Source: RU20A sp042610495 (GTDB lineage Bacteria; Pseudomonadota; Alphaproteobacteria; Rhizobiales; Rhizobiaceae). From it: a stretch of 64,000 nt of DNA. The notes under the pieces were generated by a model. It worked only from the letters and a program-made list of their open reading frames with translations. It did no database searches and was not told the origin of the DNA. Every line of letters begins with the position of its first letter. Positions within the stretch are counted from its first letter, which is position 1. The translations under genes were made by a program, and so were the position numbers. The DNA is taken from the NCBI RefSeq assembly GCF_042610495.1, contig NZ_JBHGAP010000012.1, positions 1 to 64,000 on the forward strand, written 5' to 3'. Of this stretch, positions 26,259 through 34,998 are shown one piece after another.

Positions 26259-26825
26259 ATGAAGACGGGTCTTCCACGTGTCCGCAACCGATATCCCGCT
26301 TCAATTCGCGCTGTGCATTGGATCCGGGCCGCGTTGATCGTCGCCCTGCTGGCGACAGGGCTCTACATGACAGGGCGCGCCGAGGACGATGTCATGGCGG
26401 GGTTCCTTTATCCCGACCACAAGCAGATTGGCGTTCTGGTCTGGCTGCTTGCCGTCGTTCATCTGGGGCTGCGCTGGAGATATGGTTCTCAACTCCCGCA
26501 TATGGCGCAAACGCTGAAGCAGTGGGAACAGCGGCTCTCGCTCGGGGTGCATCGCGTGCTCATGGCGCTGACGCTCCTGACGCCGCTGCTCGGCTACGCA
26601 ATGTCCAGCAGCCTGCCGGATGGCGACGGCGTGCCGTTCTTCGTCGTCGCACGGATACCGGAGATCCTCCCGAAGAGTGATACGGCTTTCCTCGTGTTTC
26701 AGGCGCTTCACAAATACAGCGCCTATCTCATGCTCGCCTGCATCGGTCTTCATGTCGCGGGCGCACTCAAGCATCGGCTCAAGGACCGTGGCAGCGATGC
26801 GGACGTTCTGCAACGGATGCTCTGA
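26259..26825 (+). CDS. Cytochrome b561
   Basis: 188 aa, four membrane helices. Heme-ligand histidines are in place: SIRAVHWIRAALIV, WLLAVVHLGLRW, SLGVHRVLMAL and LMLACIGLHVAGALKHRL. This is the prokaryotic cytochrome b561 (YceJ-like) family, an inner-membrane di-heme electron carrier between quinol and periplasmic acceptors. ATG 26259 follows TGGAG. It precedes YceI by 158 bp; b561 and YceI are frequently paired or fused in bacteria. With the downstream sigma/anti-sigma genes it forms an apparent redox-stress module. Confidence 0.9.
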   Translation: MKTGLPRVRNRYPASIRAVHWIRAALIVALLATGLYMTGRAEDDVMAGFLYPDHKQIGVLVWLLAVVHLGLRWRYGSQLPHMAQTLKQWEQRLSLGVHRVLMALTLLTPLLGYAMSSSLPDGDGVPFFVVARIPEILPKSDTAFLVFQALHKYSAYLMLACIGLHVAGALKHRLKDRGSDADVLQRML

Positions 26826-26983
26826 CGGCGTTCACACGTTGCGCTGAGAGCCAACGTCCCTCCCGTTTCAGCGCCACCCACCCCCGCACGGAAAAAATCG
26901 GCGCGTGCCGGGATTAAAGCGCCGGCGCCGGTGTTCATCTCCTATCGGACGGCAAACGTCGTCTCGCAACAGGGGTTCTGGAC

Positions 26984-27538
26984 ATGATCGCCACTCTCAT
27001 CCGCTGCGCCGCCGTTCTTGCCTTCGCCGTCCCCGCGGTCGCCGCGGCTGAGGTGCAGCATTATCGGATCGACCCGGCCTCCCACATCGGGTTCCACGTT
27101 GACCAGGTGGGTGGGGGCGGCATCACCGGGGCCATTCCCGCGGTCGACGGCAGCTTCGACATCGACCGCCAGAACCTCGCCCATTCCAGGGTGGAGATTG
27201 TCATTCGGCCGGAAAGCGTGACGACGGGGCAGCCCCGCATCGATACGTTCCTGCGATCCGGCGCCGTCTTCGACGCCGTTGATTACCCCGAGATCACGTT
27301 TCGCTCGACGCGCGTGGAGCAGACCGGTCCGAAGAGCGCCACGATCCTGGGCGTGCTGACGGCGCGCGGGACGACGCGAAACGCCACGTTCCAGGCGACG
27401 CTCGCCAACGAAGCCGGAAGCCGGATTTCCTTCCACGTGACGGGGGACATCTTCCGCGTGCCCTACGGCATGGGGGTCGGCGTGCCGATCTATTCCAACA
27501 CCGTCAGCTTCGACATGAAGCTGCATGGCCTGCGCTAA
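26984..27538 (+). CDS. YceI family periplasmic protein
   Basis: 184 aa. Signal peptide MIATLIRCAAVLAFAVPAVA, mature start AAEVQHYRID. The YceI lipocalin-like barrel is recognisable from HIGFHVDQ, a SFDIDRQNLAHSRVEIVI strand pair, the FLRSGAVFDAVDYPEITF segment and the end SNTVSFDMKLHG. YceI proteins bind long isoprenoid or quinone-like lipids in the periplasm. Between two b561 genes it probably works with them in quinone-linked redox chemistry. Confidence 0.92.
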   Translation: MIATLIRCAAVLAFAVPAVAAAEVQHYRIDPASHIGFHVDQVGGGGITGAIPAVDGSFDIDRQNLAHSRVEIVIRPESVTTGQPRIDTFLRSGAVFDAVDYPEITFRSTRVEQTGPKSATILGVLTARGTTRNATFQATLANEAGSRISFHVTGDIFRVPYGMGVGVPIYSNTVSFDMKLHGLR

Positions 27539-27625
27539 CGCGCGCCGTGGATGAGCCTTCCAGCACCCGAATTTTCAACCGATGCGGCTGCCTGTGCATC
27601 CGCGCCATCCTCAAGGAGACATGAC

Positions 27626-28015
27626 ATGACCAGAGCCTATTTTCTGATGGGCGCCATGCTGGCGCTTGCCGTTCCGGCCGCCGCTGCGGAAGACTATGCC
27701 AGCGGTGCGATCACCGAGGTGAAAACCGCCAAGGGCGAGGTTCTTGCCAATGACAAGGGCATGACCCTCTATACCTTCGACAAGGACAAGAAGGGCGTCT
27801 CGGCCTGCTACGACAGCTGCGCGAAAAAGTGGCCGCCGCTGGTGGCAGCCAAGGGCGCGCAGGCGAGCGCAGAGTTCACGCTCGTCAAGCGCCAGGACGG
27901 CACGATGCAGTGGGCCCATGAGGGCATGCCGCTCTATGTGTGGCAGAACGACAAGAAGCCCGGCGACGTGACGGGCGATGGCGTGGGCGGCGTCTGGCAC
28001 ATCGCCAGGGACTGA
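27626..28015 (+). CDS. Secreted PF03640-repeat protein
   Basis: 129 aa with a signal peptide (MTRAYFLMGAMLALAVPAAA). Two copies of the PF03640 motif follow: GMTLYTFDKDKKGVSACYDS with CAKKWPPL, and GMPLYVWQNDKKPGDVTGDG ending in VWHIARD. The function of this secreted family is not established; members often co-occur with redox or stress operons. ATG 27626 follows AAGGAGACATGAC. Its stop codon overlaps the sigma-factor start by one base (TGATG), so the two are coupled. Confidence 0.88.
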   Translation: MTRAYFLMGAMLALAVPAAAAEDYASGAITEVKTAKGEVLANDKGMTLYTFDKDKKGVSACYDSCAKKWPPLVAAKGAQASAEFTLVKRQDGTMQWAHEGMPLYVWQNDKKPGDVTGDGVGGVWHIARD

Positions 28016-28530
28016 TGACGATGGGAGATATCCTGAACGACATTGCCAATTGCATACCGGCGCTGCGCCGCTATGCCCGGGCGCTGACCCATGACCGGGA
28101 CAGCGCCGACGATCTCGTTCAGGATGCCCTGGAGCGCGCGATCGTCAAGCGCGCGCTCTGGCGGCCGATAGGCCCGATCCGGCCATGGCTCTTCCAGATC
28201 CTGCTCAACCTGCATCGCAATACGATCCGCGATCGCAAGCGGGATGTCGAACTCATGCCGATGGACGCGCTTGCCGAGCGGATCGGCGTGCCGGCCTCGC
28301 AGGCCGAGCGTGCCGTGCTTCTCGAAACTGCCGATGCCATGCAGCGCCTGCCGGACGAGCAACGCGAAGCGCTGCTTCTCGTCGCGGTCGAAGGCCTCAG
28401 CTATGCGGAGGCGGCCAAGGTGCTGGACATTCCCGTGGGAACGCTGATGTCGCGCCTCGGACGGGCGCGCGGCGCCCTCAGGCAGATGACGAGCGAAAAC
28501 GGCAGACCCACTTTGAAGGCCATCAAATGA
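28015..28530 (+). CDS. ECF-type RNA polymerase sigma factor
   Basis: 171 aa, region 2 plus region 4 only. Region 2 shows LTHDRDSADDLVQDALERA and PWLFQILLNLHRN. Region 4 shows RLPDEQREALLLVAVEGLSY and AEAAKVLDIPVGTLMSRLGR. It starts in the stop codon of the PF03640 gene and ends overlapping the anti-sigma start (ATGA). It presumably drives its own operon in response to a cell-envelope or oxidative signal relayed by the anti-sigma factor. Confidence 0.92.
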   Translation: MTMGDILNDIANCIPALRRYARALTHDRDSADDLVQDALERAIVKRALWRPIGPIRPWLFQILLNLHRNTIRDRKRDVELMPMDALAERIGVPASQAERAVLLETADAMQRLPDEQREALLLVAVEGLSYAEAAKVLDIPVGTLMSRLGRARGALRQMTSENGRPTLKAIK

Positions 28531-29303
28531 GCAGCACGGAACAGGATATCACGGAGAGCGACCTCCTCGCCTATGTCGATGGTGAAGTGCAGGGCGTGCA
28601 TCGCGACCGGATCGAGCAGTATCTTGCGAGCAATGCGGCAGCCGCGACCCTGGTCGAGGAGTGGCGCCAGCAGAACCGGCGACTGGGCGCTCTCTATGGA
28701 CCTGTCGCGGCCGAAGCCGTGCCGGATCGCCTGCGCGTGCGGGAATGGCAGCGGCCGCGGCCGGCCATGCGGGCCACCACCTGGGCTCGGGCCGCGGCGG
28801 CCGCGGCACTCGTCGCCTTCGGGATGGGTGCCGGCTGGTTCGGACACGCGATCGTGACGGGCCGGCATGGTGCCGCCGAGCCCCTCGTGGCACAGGCGGT
28901 CGAGGCGCACGACCTCTTCAGCAGCGAAGTCATGCACCCCGTCGAAGTGCGGGCCGAGGACAGTGCGCATCTCAAGGGCTGGCTGTCGAAGCGGCTTGAC
29001 CGTAACCTGTCGATTCCCGATCTCAGCCCCTTCGGGCTCACCCTCGTCGGCGGGCGGCTTCTGCCCGCGGCCGACGGCACGCCGGCCGCGCAGATCATGT
29101 ACGAGGATGCCGGCGGAGAGCGCCTGACGCTCTACGTCGCGCCGGTGGCATCCAGTCGCGAGACCGCCTTCCACTATGCCAGCATCAAGGGGCTGGAAAC
29201 CGTGACCTGGACGGACGAGAACGTGAATTGCGCGGTCGTCGGCGGCTTGCCGCGCGACCGGCTGCAAGCCATCGCCAAAGCCGCCTACGCCCAGCTGATT
29301 TGA
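28527..29303 (+). CDS. Transmembrane anti-sigma factor
   Basis: 258 aa. The N-terminus has the usual anti-sigma helix set (ESDLLAYVDGEVQGVHRDRI). A single membrane helix follows near 90-112 (AAAAAALVAFGMGAGWFGHAIV), then a periplasmic sensor domain of about 140 aa. No HxxxCxxC zinc motif is present, so it is not a ZAS redox sensor of the classical kind. The ATGA overlap with the sigma gene makes the pairing firm. Confidence 0.88.
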   Translation: MSSTEQDITESDLLAYVDGEVQGVHRDRIEQYLASNAAAATLVEEWRQQNRRLGALYGPVAAEAVPDRLRVREWQRPRPAMRATTWARAAAAAALVAFGMGAGWFGHAIVTGRHGAAEPLVAQAVEAHDLFSSEVMHPVEVRAEDSAHLKGWLSKRLDRNLSIPDLSPFGLTLVGGRLLPAADGTPAAQIMYEDAGGERLTLYVAPVASSRETAFHYASIKGLETVTWTDENVNCAVVGGLPRDRLQAIAKAAYAQLI

Positions 29304-29314
29304 AGGACGGCAGC

Positions 29315-29848
29315 ATGATGTGGCGCAACACCCGGACATCCTACGGCCTCGTGAGCCGCTGCCTTCACTGGGCGATCGCGGTCCTGTTCATCGGGCAAAT
29401 CCCGCTCGGTCTGATGACGCAGTGGACCGCAGAGCAGCCGGAGCTTCAGTTCGACCTTTACCAGTGGCACAAATCCACAGGCTTTCTCGTGCTCGCCCTG
29501 GCGACGATCCGCATTCTCTGGTCGCTCACCAGTCTGAAGCCCGTAAACACATCCGCCTCCCATCGCTTCGAGGCGATGGCCGCGCGCGCCGTTCATACGG
29601 CGCTCCTTGTCTTCACGCTGGCGGTGCCGCTGGCCGGCTGGGCGATTGCCTCCAGCTCTCCCCTCAACATTCCGAGCTATGTGTTCAACCTCGTCCTGGT
29701 GCCAAACCTGCCGATAGAGATATCCGATGCCGCCGAGGCCTTCTGGTCGACAACCCACGCATGGCTCGCCTACGGCGCGGCGGCTGTGGTGGCGATCCAT
29801 GCCAGCGCCGCGATTTTCCATGCCGTGCGGCGCGCATCGCGGCCGTGA
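29315..29848 (+). CDS. Cytochrome b561 (second copy)
   Basis: 177 aa, four helices, about equally distant from the first copy. Likely heme histidines: SRCLHWAIAVLF, LYQWHKSTGFLVL, RAVHTALLVFTLAVPLAGW and HAWLAYGAAAVVAIHASAAI. It follows the anti-sigma gene by 11 bp; the start could be either of the two ATGs (29315 or 29318). Closes the sigma-factor operon. Confidence 0.9.
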   Translation: MMWRNTRTSYGLVSRCLHWAIAVLFIGQIPLGLMTQWTAEQPELQFDLYQWHKSTGFLVLALATIRILWSLTSLKPVNTSASHRFEAMAARAVHTALLVFTLAVPLAGWAIASSSPLNIPSYVFNLVLVPNLPIEISDAAEAFWSTTHAWLAYGAAAVVAIHASAAIFHAVRRASRP

Positions 29849-29986
29849 ACTGCGTCGGCAAAGCCCGTCTTCTGCCTGCCGGCGGCCATCATCTCGTGAC
29901 ATTTGGTCGTCGCCAGACTTTCAAACGGTCACAACCCCTGACTTTCATTTGATCATCGCAGTCATTGCGAAGCTCGCTGAACGAGG

Positions 29987-30335
29987 ATGGCCGTGGCGCT
30001 GTATCAAAGGCTTGTCGCGCAACGGGTAGCGGACGCCCTGTCGGATCCGCGGCTTGTGCGGATCGTCGGGCCACGGCAATCCGGAAAGACGACCCTGGAC
30101 GCCGCACGGCAGGTTCCGGTCGGATATGTCAGGCGAACAGACCGTGCCGCGCGTGTCGGACCGGCTCGCAGGGCGGATGGAAATGGTGCGATTGCTTCCG
30201 GCTTGCGCATTCTGGCTGAAGCAACGAAAGAGCGGTTTGCGTCAGGCATCGCCCTATACGATCACGGGACGATTCCGTTCGGGGAGCGCCTGTCCGCAGT
30301 CACTGTCTCGGCGTGCTGCTCGGTCAGCATGCCAT
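29987..30335 (+). pseudogene. Remnant of a DUF4143-type AAA ATPase
   Basis: The plus-strand frame begins LYQRLVAQRVADALSD with a Walker A GPRQSGKTTL, the normal start of DUF4143 ATPases. In the neighbouring frame SDRLAGRMEMVRLLP follows, and then in the first frame ERFASGIALYDHGTIPFGER, the normal C-terminal end. About 300 residues between these pieces are missing and two frameshifts are needed, so the gene is dead. 30336-30692 holds nothing supportable. Confidence 0.6.
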
Positions 30336-30692
30336 TGCGCAGTCGTTGCCCGATCGTCGAAGTCTGTTGCGTCTGATCTCGTGAGAGTGTGCTGGGCCAC
30401 TGTCTCAGCAGATTGTTCCATAATTAAGCTTATCCGATAAAAGCTGGCCGCTGGGTACATTCTATTTTCAAGTGCAACGTGGACACCAATGCCCATGGTG
30501 TCAGGAAGCGGGCATGATGCCGGACGTGCCTTCGTTGCCGACGAAAACATGCTCCCGGTCCAAGCCCGCCGCATCCATCGGACGCCATGTTAAGTCACGG
30601 CGGCGCAACCAGATTGTCCGCCGCGCCCGGAACGGGGTCAAAACCACGCTCCTATTCTATATATAAAACATATATTTTCTATTCCTCTGTTC

Positions 30693-30716
30693 TCCGCGGC
30701 CCTATGCTGCCGCGGA
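30693..30716. promoter_or_regulatory. Inverted repeat upstream of the SfnB-like gene
   Basis: TCCGCGG (30693-30699) and CCGCGGA (30710-30716) form a perfect 7-bp dyad with a 10-base loop, about 100 bp upstream of the start at 30818. A strongly AT-rich block (30645-30685) lies just upstream and could be the promoter. Either an operator or a leader hairpin. Confidence 0.4.
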
Positions 30717-30817
30717 CAGTGCGGATTCCACGTCCCCGCCGGTGGATGGAAAACGCCTGCATTCCAAATGGAGCGATGCTGCTTGGCATCGTGCCTCATC
30801 TTTCAGGGACCATCAGC

Positions 30818-32047
30818 ATGACACAGATCGACACTGCCTGGGGCGAAGGGCCCACGGCGCGTTATGAAGCTCTCGCCGAACGCTTTCGCCCGCTGTTTGC
30901 GGAGATCGCCAGGGGCGCGGTCGGCCGGGATCTGGAGCGCGGCTTGCCGGTCGGCGAGATTGCGGCGCTGAAGGCGGCCGGTTTTGGGGCTGTGCGCATT
31001 CCCGAGGCGGAAGGCGGCGCGGGTGCGACGCTTCCCGAGCTCTTCAACCTGCTGATCGAACTCTCGGCCGCCGATTCCAACATCACCCAGGCGCTGCGCG
31101 GCCACTTCGGTTTCGTGGAAGAGGTCGTCAACCGCGCCACGGGACCGCAGCGCTCGCGGTGGGTCGAGCGGATCGTGGCCGGCGATCTCGTCGGCAATGC
31201 CTGGACGGAAATCGGCAATGCCAGCCAGGCGGCCTTCTCGACGCGCGTCAGCGAGAAGGATGGTGGGCTGGTCGTCAACGGCGCGAAATACTACACGACC
31301 GGCTCTCTCTTTGCGGACTGGATCAATGTGGGCGTGACCGGGCTCGATGGCGCCAGCAGTGCCGCGCAGGTGCGCCGTGATGCAGCCGGTGTGACCGTCT
31401 TCGACGACTGGGACGGTTTCGGGCAGATCCTGACGGCATCGGGCACGGCGACCTTCACCGATGTTGCCGTCGATCCGCTCGATGTCGTGCCCGACGAGGT
31501 GCAGTTCCGCTATGGCGCGGGCTACTACCAGACCGTCCACCTCGCCACGCTCGCCGGCATCGGCCGCGCGATCGCGAACGAGACGGCGGAAGCGGTCGCC
31601 AAGCGCACGCGCCACTATACCAATGCCGCCGGCCCGCGCTCCAGCCAGGATCCGCAGGTCCTGCAGGTCGTCGGCCGCATCCGCTCGAATGCTTATGCCG
31701 CAACCGCCATCGTGCTGCAGGTGGCGCGTTCTCTGGAGCGTGCCTATCAGGCGCATTTTTCCGGAGACCCGGCGGCCGAGGAGCGGGCCAATGTCGTTGC
31801 CGAAATCGAGACCTCACAGGCGCTGACCGTCGTCACCAATCTGGTGCTGGAGGCCGCCACGATCCTCTTCGACACGCTCGGCGCATCGGCGGCACGCAAG
31901 CCGGCCGGGCTCGACCGGCACTGGCGCAATGCCCGCACGCTCGCCTCCCACAATCCGCGCATCTACAAGGATCGCATCGTCGGCGATTTCGCCGTCAACG
32001 GAACGCCGCCGCCCTACCAGTGGCGCATCGGCCAGGCGCCGGCGTGA
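30818..32047 (+). CDS. SfnB-like sulfur-acquisition flavoprotein (acyl-CoA dehydrogenase fold)
   Basis: 409 aa. It has an acyl-CoA dehydrogenase fold of the DszC/SfnB type: N-terminal helical domain (GFGAVRIPEAEGGAGATLPE), middle beta domain (NAWTEIGNASQAAFSTRV, NGAKYYTTGSLFADWINV, DDWDGFGQ) and C-terminal helices ending DRHWRNARTLASHNPRIYK. The DRHWRNARTxxxHxP motif is typical of FMNH2-dependent monooxygenases of organosulfur metabolism. ATG 30818 was chosen on an AGGGA site. The surrounding sulfonate genes support a role in oxidising a sulfur compound; substrate unknown. Confidence 0.85.
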   Translation: MTQIDTAWGEGPTARYEALAERFRPLFAEIARGAVGRDLERGLPVGEIAALKAAGFGAVRIPEAEGGAGATLPELFNLLIELSAADSNITQALRGHFGFVEEVVNRATGPQRSRWVERIVAGDLVGNAWTEIGNASQAAFSTRVSEKDGGLVVNGAKYYTTGSLFADWINVGVTGLDGASSAAQVRRDAAGVTVFDDWDGFGQILTASGTATFTDVAVDPLDVVPDEVQFRYGAGYYQTVHLATLAGIGRAIANETAEAVAKRTRHYTNAAGPRSSQDPQVLQVVGRIRSNAYAATAIVLQVARSLERAYQAHFSGDPAAEERANVVAEIETSQALTVVTNLVLEAATILFDTLGASAARKPAGLDRHWRNARTLASHNPRIYKDRIVGDFAVNGTPPPYQWRIGQAPA

Positions 32048-32253
32048 CAGCATTTCCGTCTGGAAGAGATCAGCCGGCGTTTGCGGCCCTTCCGGGGGCT
32101 TGATGGATCGGGTGCCGGCGCGCCCGATCGCAGCGTGTGAGGCTTGGCAACCCAAGGCGCTGCCTTGGGACCGGCAAGCGAGCGACCGGCCGGCGAGCGG
32201 CTGACCCCGTTCTGACGCGGGCCGGGGCAATGCAGGCCCGGGATCATCACGAA

Positions 32254-32297
32254 AAAGGCCGGAGCAAAGGCGCATCGCGCCCCTTGCTCCGGCCTTT
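32254..32297. terminator. Bidirectional terminator hairpin
   Basis: AAAGGCCGGAGCAA (32254-32267) and TTGCTCCGGCCTTT (32284-32297) pair perfectly over 14 bp, with A-rich and T-rich edges on both strands. It sits between converging genes (SfnB-like gene ending 32047, transporter remnant ending 32319), as expected of a two-way intrinsic terminator. Confidence 0.8.
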
Positions 32298-32318
32298 CTG
32301 TCTTGCGGGGACCGCGCT

Positions 32319-32937
32319 TTAGAAGGCGGCGAGCGGGATCCAGGATGCGGTGGCGGCGGCGCTGGTCGAGAAGGCCGGGATCTTCTTGGCGAGTTCATCG
32401 ATGGTGGTGACGCCGGCATCGCGCAGTTGCTGCTGCGTGACGAGCACGGGTTCGACGACGACGGTCTGTGGCAGGGTTTCGCCAGCGATCTGCAGGGCGG
32501 CGGCGCGAACGGAGACGGCGCCGACGACCGCGGGGTTGGTAGCGGCGGTTGCCACCCACGGGCTGCCCGGCTCGACGATTTCCTGGATATCGGCGGTGGA
32601 GATGTCGGCCGAATAGATCTTCAGCTTGTCGGCGATGCCGAGATCGACGGCGGCGAGCTTCACGCCGCGGGCAAACTCGTCATAGGGCGCGAAGACGACG
32701 GAGATGTCGGGATTGGCCCGCAGCGCAGCCTTTGCCTGGTCGGCCGTGCTGGTCGCGGTCGTGTCGCTGACGACGCCGAAGCGGGCGGCTTCGACGATGC
32801 CGGGATTGGCCGCCTTGACCTTTTCCCAAACCTCGTTGCGGCGGTCGAGCGGCGCAAAGCCGGCCACGTAGACATAGCCGGCCTTGAAGGCCGTGCCATT
32901 GTCCTTCAGCGCCTGATCGAGCGCGCTTTCGGCCAGA
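32319..32937 (-). pseudogene. Sugar-type ABC substrate-binding protein, C-terminal part only
   Basis: About 195 residues resemble the C-terminal two-thirds of ribose/xylose-type binding proteins (YVYVAGFAPLDRRNEVWEKV, ISVVFAPYDEFARGVKL, YSADISTADIQEIV, PWVATAATNPAVVGA, end PAFSTSAAATASWIPLAAF). The signal peptide and first lobe are missing. Upstream of about 32937 the minus frame stops resembling a binding protein, because there it is antisense to a transporter ATPase fragment. The gene was therefore cut and joined, probably by inversion or deletion. Breakpoint uncertain by about 20 bp. Confidence 0.7.
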
Positions 32938-33104
32938 TCGCCACCATCCGCAGCCACCGCGACCGCGCCACGCTGATCGCCACATCGGATCCCGAAGAGG
33001 CCCATGAAGTGGCCGACCGGGTCTTCGTCATGGACCAGCATGCCCTGCGCGCCATCGAACCGGCACCCGCCCTTCCCTTCGCGCTTGAAAGGTCCGCCCC
33101 ATGA
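32938..33104 (+). pseudogene. RbsA-type ABC ATPase, C-terminal end only
   Basis: The plus frame reads TLIATSDPEEAHEVADRVFV followed by MDQHALRAIEPAPALPFALE and ends at TGA (33102-33104), overlapping the permease start. The SDPEEAxxxADRVxVM segment is the end of the second nucleotide-binding domain of sugar importer ATPases. Walker A, signature and Walker B are all missing. This is the retained 3' end of a normal ATPase-permease gene pair. Confidence 0.7.
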
Positions 33105-34138
33105 CGACGGTGACTGACAATCCCAACCAAACCACCGCCGCCACCGCTTCGCGCACGCGCCTGGTGCAGGAGACCATACGGCGGGGCGCGGTGTTCATCC
33201 TGCTCGCCTCTCTTCTCCTGCTGTTCAGCATCGCCGAGCCGGCCTTCCTCACGCTCAGCAATCTCATGAGCATCCTGCAGGCGGTTGCCGTTGTGGCGAT
33301 CATCGGCGCGGGGGTGACGGTGACGCTCGCCATCGGCGGCTTTGATCTGTCGGTCGGCGCGGTCGCGGCCTCCGGCGTCATGGCCGCGAGCTACGCTATG
33401 ATCGTCCTGGGCCTCGGCGCAGGCGCCACCGTGGCACTGGTGCTGGCCTTCGGCGCGCTGGTCGGCGCCTTCAACGCCTTCCTGATCGTGCGGCTGAAAA
33501 TCCCGGATCTTCTCGCGACGCTCTCGGTCATGTTCCTGCTGACGGGGCTTCAACTGATCCCGACGGCCGGGCGCTCGATTTCCGCCGGCCTCATCCTGCC
33601 GGATGGCAGCACGGCGACCGGCAAGGTGGATCCGGCCTTCCTTCTCATCGGACGCTCGAGCCTGGCGGGCATCGTGCCGCTCCCGGTGGTGCTGATGCTC
33701 GTCGTCGCGATCCTGCTGCATGTGCTGACGGAACGCACCCGTACGGGCCGGCTCCTGTTTGCGATCGGCGGCAACGCGGTGGCGGCCCGGCTGGCCGGGG
33801 CCAATACGGCGCGGCTGAAAGTGCTCGCCTATATGCTGTCCGGCACGCTGGCGTCGCTCGGCGGCATCATCGTGGCCGCCCGCGTCGGGCGCGGCGATGT
33901 CTCCTCCGGCGCGTCGCTGCTGATGGATTCCGTCGCGGCCTCGCTGATCGGCTTTGCCGTTCTCGGCCTGCGCCGCCCCAACGTGCTCGGAACCGCCGTC
34001 GGCGCCGTCTTCGTGGGCGTGCTTCTCAATGGCCTGACCATGCTCAACGCCCCCTATTACACCCAGGATTTCGTCAAGGGCGCGGTCCTCGTCGGCGCGC
34101 TGGCGCTGACCTACGGGGTCAGCCGCAGCGCGGACTGA
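33101..34138 (+). CDS. RbsC-like ABC transporter permease (stranded)
   Basis: 345 aa, about 8-10 membrane helices, complete. Family signatures of ribose-type permeases are visible: ILQAVAVVAIIGAGVTVTLA, IGGFDLSVGAVAASGVMAAS, and the late GGNAVAARLAGANTARLKV. The ATG overlaps the stop of the ATPase remnant (ATGA), the normal coupling of such operons. With its ATPase and binding protein broken it probably has no function, unless partners are encoded elsewhere. The original substrate would be a sugar or a similar small ligand. Confidence 0.85.
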   Translation: MTTVTDNPNQTTAATASRTRLVQETIRRGAVFILLASLLLLFSIAEPAFLTLSNLMSILQAVAVVAIIGAGVTVTLAIGGFDLSVGAVAASGVMAASYAMIVLGLGAGATVALVLAFGALVGAFNAFLIVRLKIPDLLATLSVMFLLTGLQLIPTAGRSISAGLILPDGSTATGKVDPAFLLIGRSSLAGIVPLPVVLMLVVAILLHVLTERTRTGRLLFAIGGNAVAARLAGANTARLKVLAYMLSGTLASLGGIIVAARVGRGDVSSGASLLMDSVAASLIGFAVLGLRRPNVLGTAVGAVFVGVLLNGLTMLNAPYYTQDFVKGAVLVGALALTYGVSRSAD

Positions 34139-34201
34139 GGGCGCTGGTCGCGGGGTTTTGATCCTGAAGGCGGGGGAAGCGACACGAAGACGGCCGAGGG
34201 C

Positions 34202-34230
34202 GACGGGGCGGGGTTTTATCCCGCCCCGTC
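34202..34230. terminator. Hairpin between converging genes
   Basis: GACGGGGCGGG (34202-34212) pairs perfectly with CCCGCCCCGTC (34220-34230) around a 7-base loop. It lies between the permease stop (34138) and the ssuB stop (34237). Very GC-rich with no long T run; a terminator or mRNA-protecting hairpin. Confidence 0.6.
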
Positions 34231-34236
34231 CGTGCA

Positions 34237-34998
34237 TCAGACCGTTTCCAGAATCTGCCGCTGCAGATCGACGGCGCGGGGGTCGGCCAGTTCGCGGCGG
34301 GGACGTTCGAGATCGACGGCGATGTCGAGGGCGATCGCCCCTTCCTTCAGCACGATGACGCGATCGGCGAGTGCGACCGCTTCCGCGACGTCATGGGTTA
34401 TGAGAACCGTGGTGAAGCCGCGCTCCCGCCAGATGCCCTCCAGCAGCTTGTGCATTTCGATCCGCGTCAAGGCGTCCAGCGCGCCGAAGGGCTCGTCGAG
34501 CAGCAGGATCTGCGGCCGGCTGACGAGCGCGCGGGCGAGCGCGACGCGCTGGCGCTGGCCGCCGGAGAGAACCGATGGCCAGTCGTTTTCGCGACCGGCA
34601 AGGCCGACGGCGGAAAGCGTTTCGGTTGCCGCCGCACGCCAGTCCGGGCCGCGTGCAATGCCGACATTTTCGACCACCCGCTGCCAGGGCACCAGCCGGG
34701 CCTCCTGGAACAGCAGCCGCACCTGCGGGTTCAGGCCCTCGACCGCAGCCCGGTCGATCGCCACCTGCCCGGCCGTCGGCCGGTCGAGCCCGGCAATCAG
34801 GCGCAGCAGCGTGGACTTGCCGCCGCCGGAGCGGCCGACAACGGCAACAAACTGCCCGGCGGGAATGTCGAGATCGAAGCGCTTGAGAACCTGAAGCGCG
34901 CCGAATGCTTTTTCCACACGCGACAGGGAGATAGCCAGACCGCCATCGGTGGCGAGCGCGTGCGCCCCCTGCCGCGTCCAGTGTTCCACGGCCGCCAT
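34237..34998 (-). CDS. ssuB: Aliphatic sulfonate ABC transporter ATPase
   Basis: 253 aa. Walker A VVGRSGGGKSTLLRLIAGLD, Q-loop LLFQEARLVPWQRV, signature LSGGQRQRVALARAL, Walker B ILLLDEPFGALDALT and switch His in LITHDVAEAV are all present. The QEARLxPW segment and short length match SsuB/TauB-type importers. The start codon shares one base with the ssuC stop (TGATG). It energises the SsuAC importer. Confidence 0.88.
   Translation of the reverse strand: MAAVEHWTRQGAHALATDGGLAISLSRVEKAFGALQVLKRFDLDIPAGQFVAVVGRSGGGKSTLLRLIAGLDRPTAGQVAIDRAAVEGLNPQVRLLFQEARLVPWQRVVENVGIARGPDWRAAATETLSAVGLAGRENDWPSVLSGGQRQRVALARALVSRPQILLLDEPFGALDALTRIEMHKLLEGIWRERGFTTVLITHDVAEAVALADRVIVLKEGAIALDIAVDLERPRRELADPRAVDLQRQILETV

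Noticed and set aside
32906..34237. A 443-codon minus-strand frame opposite the RbsC-like permease
   Set aside because: His/Arg/Gln/Asp-rich shadow translation without motifs; the plus frame is a clear permease.
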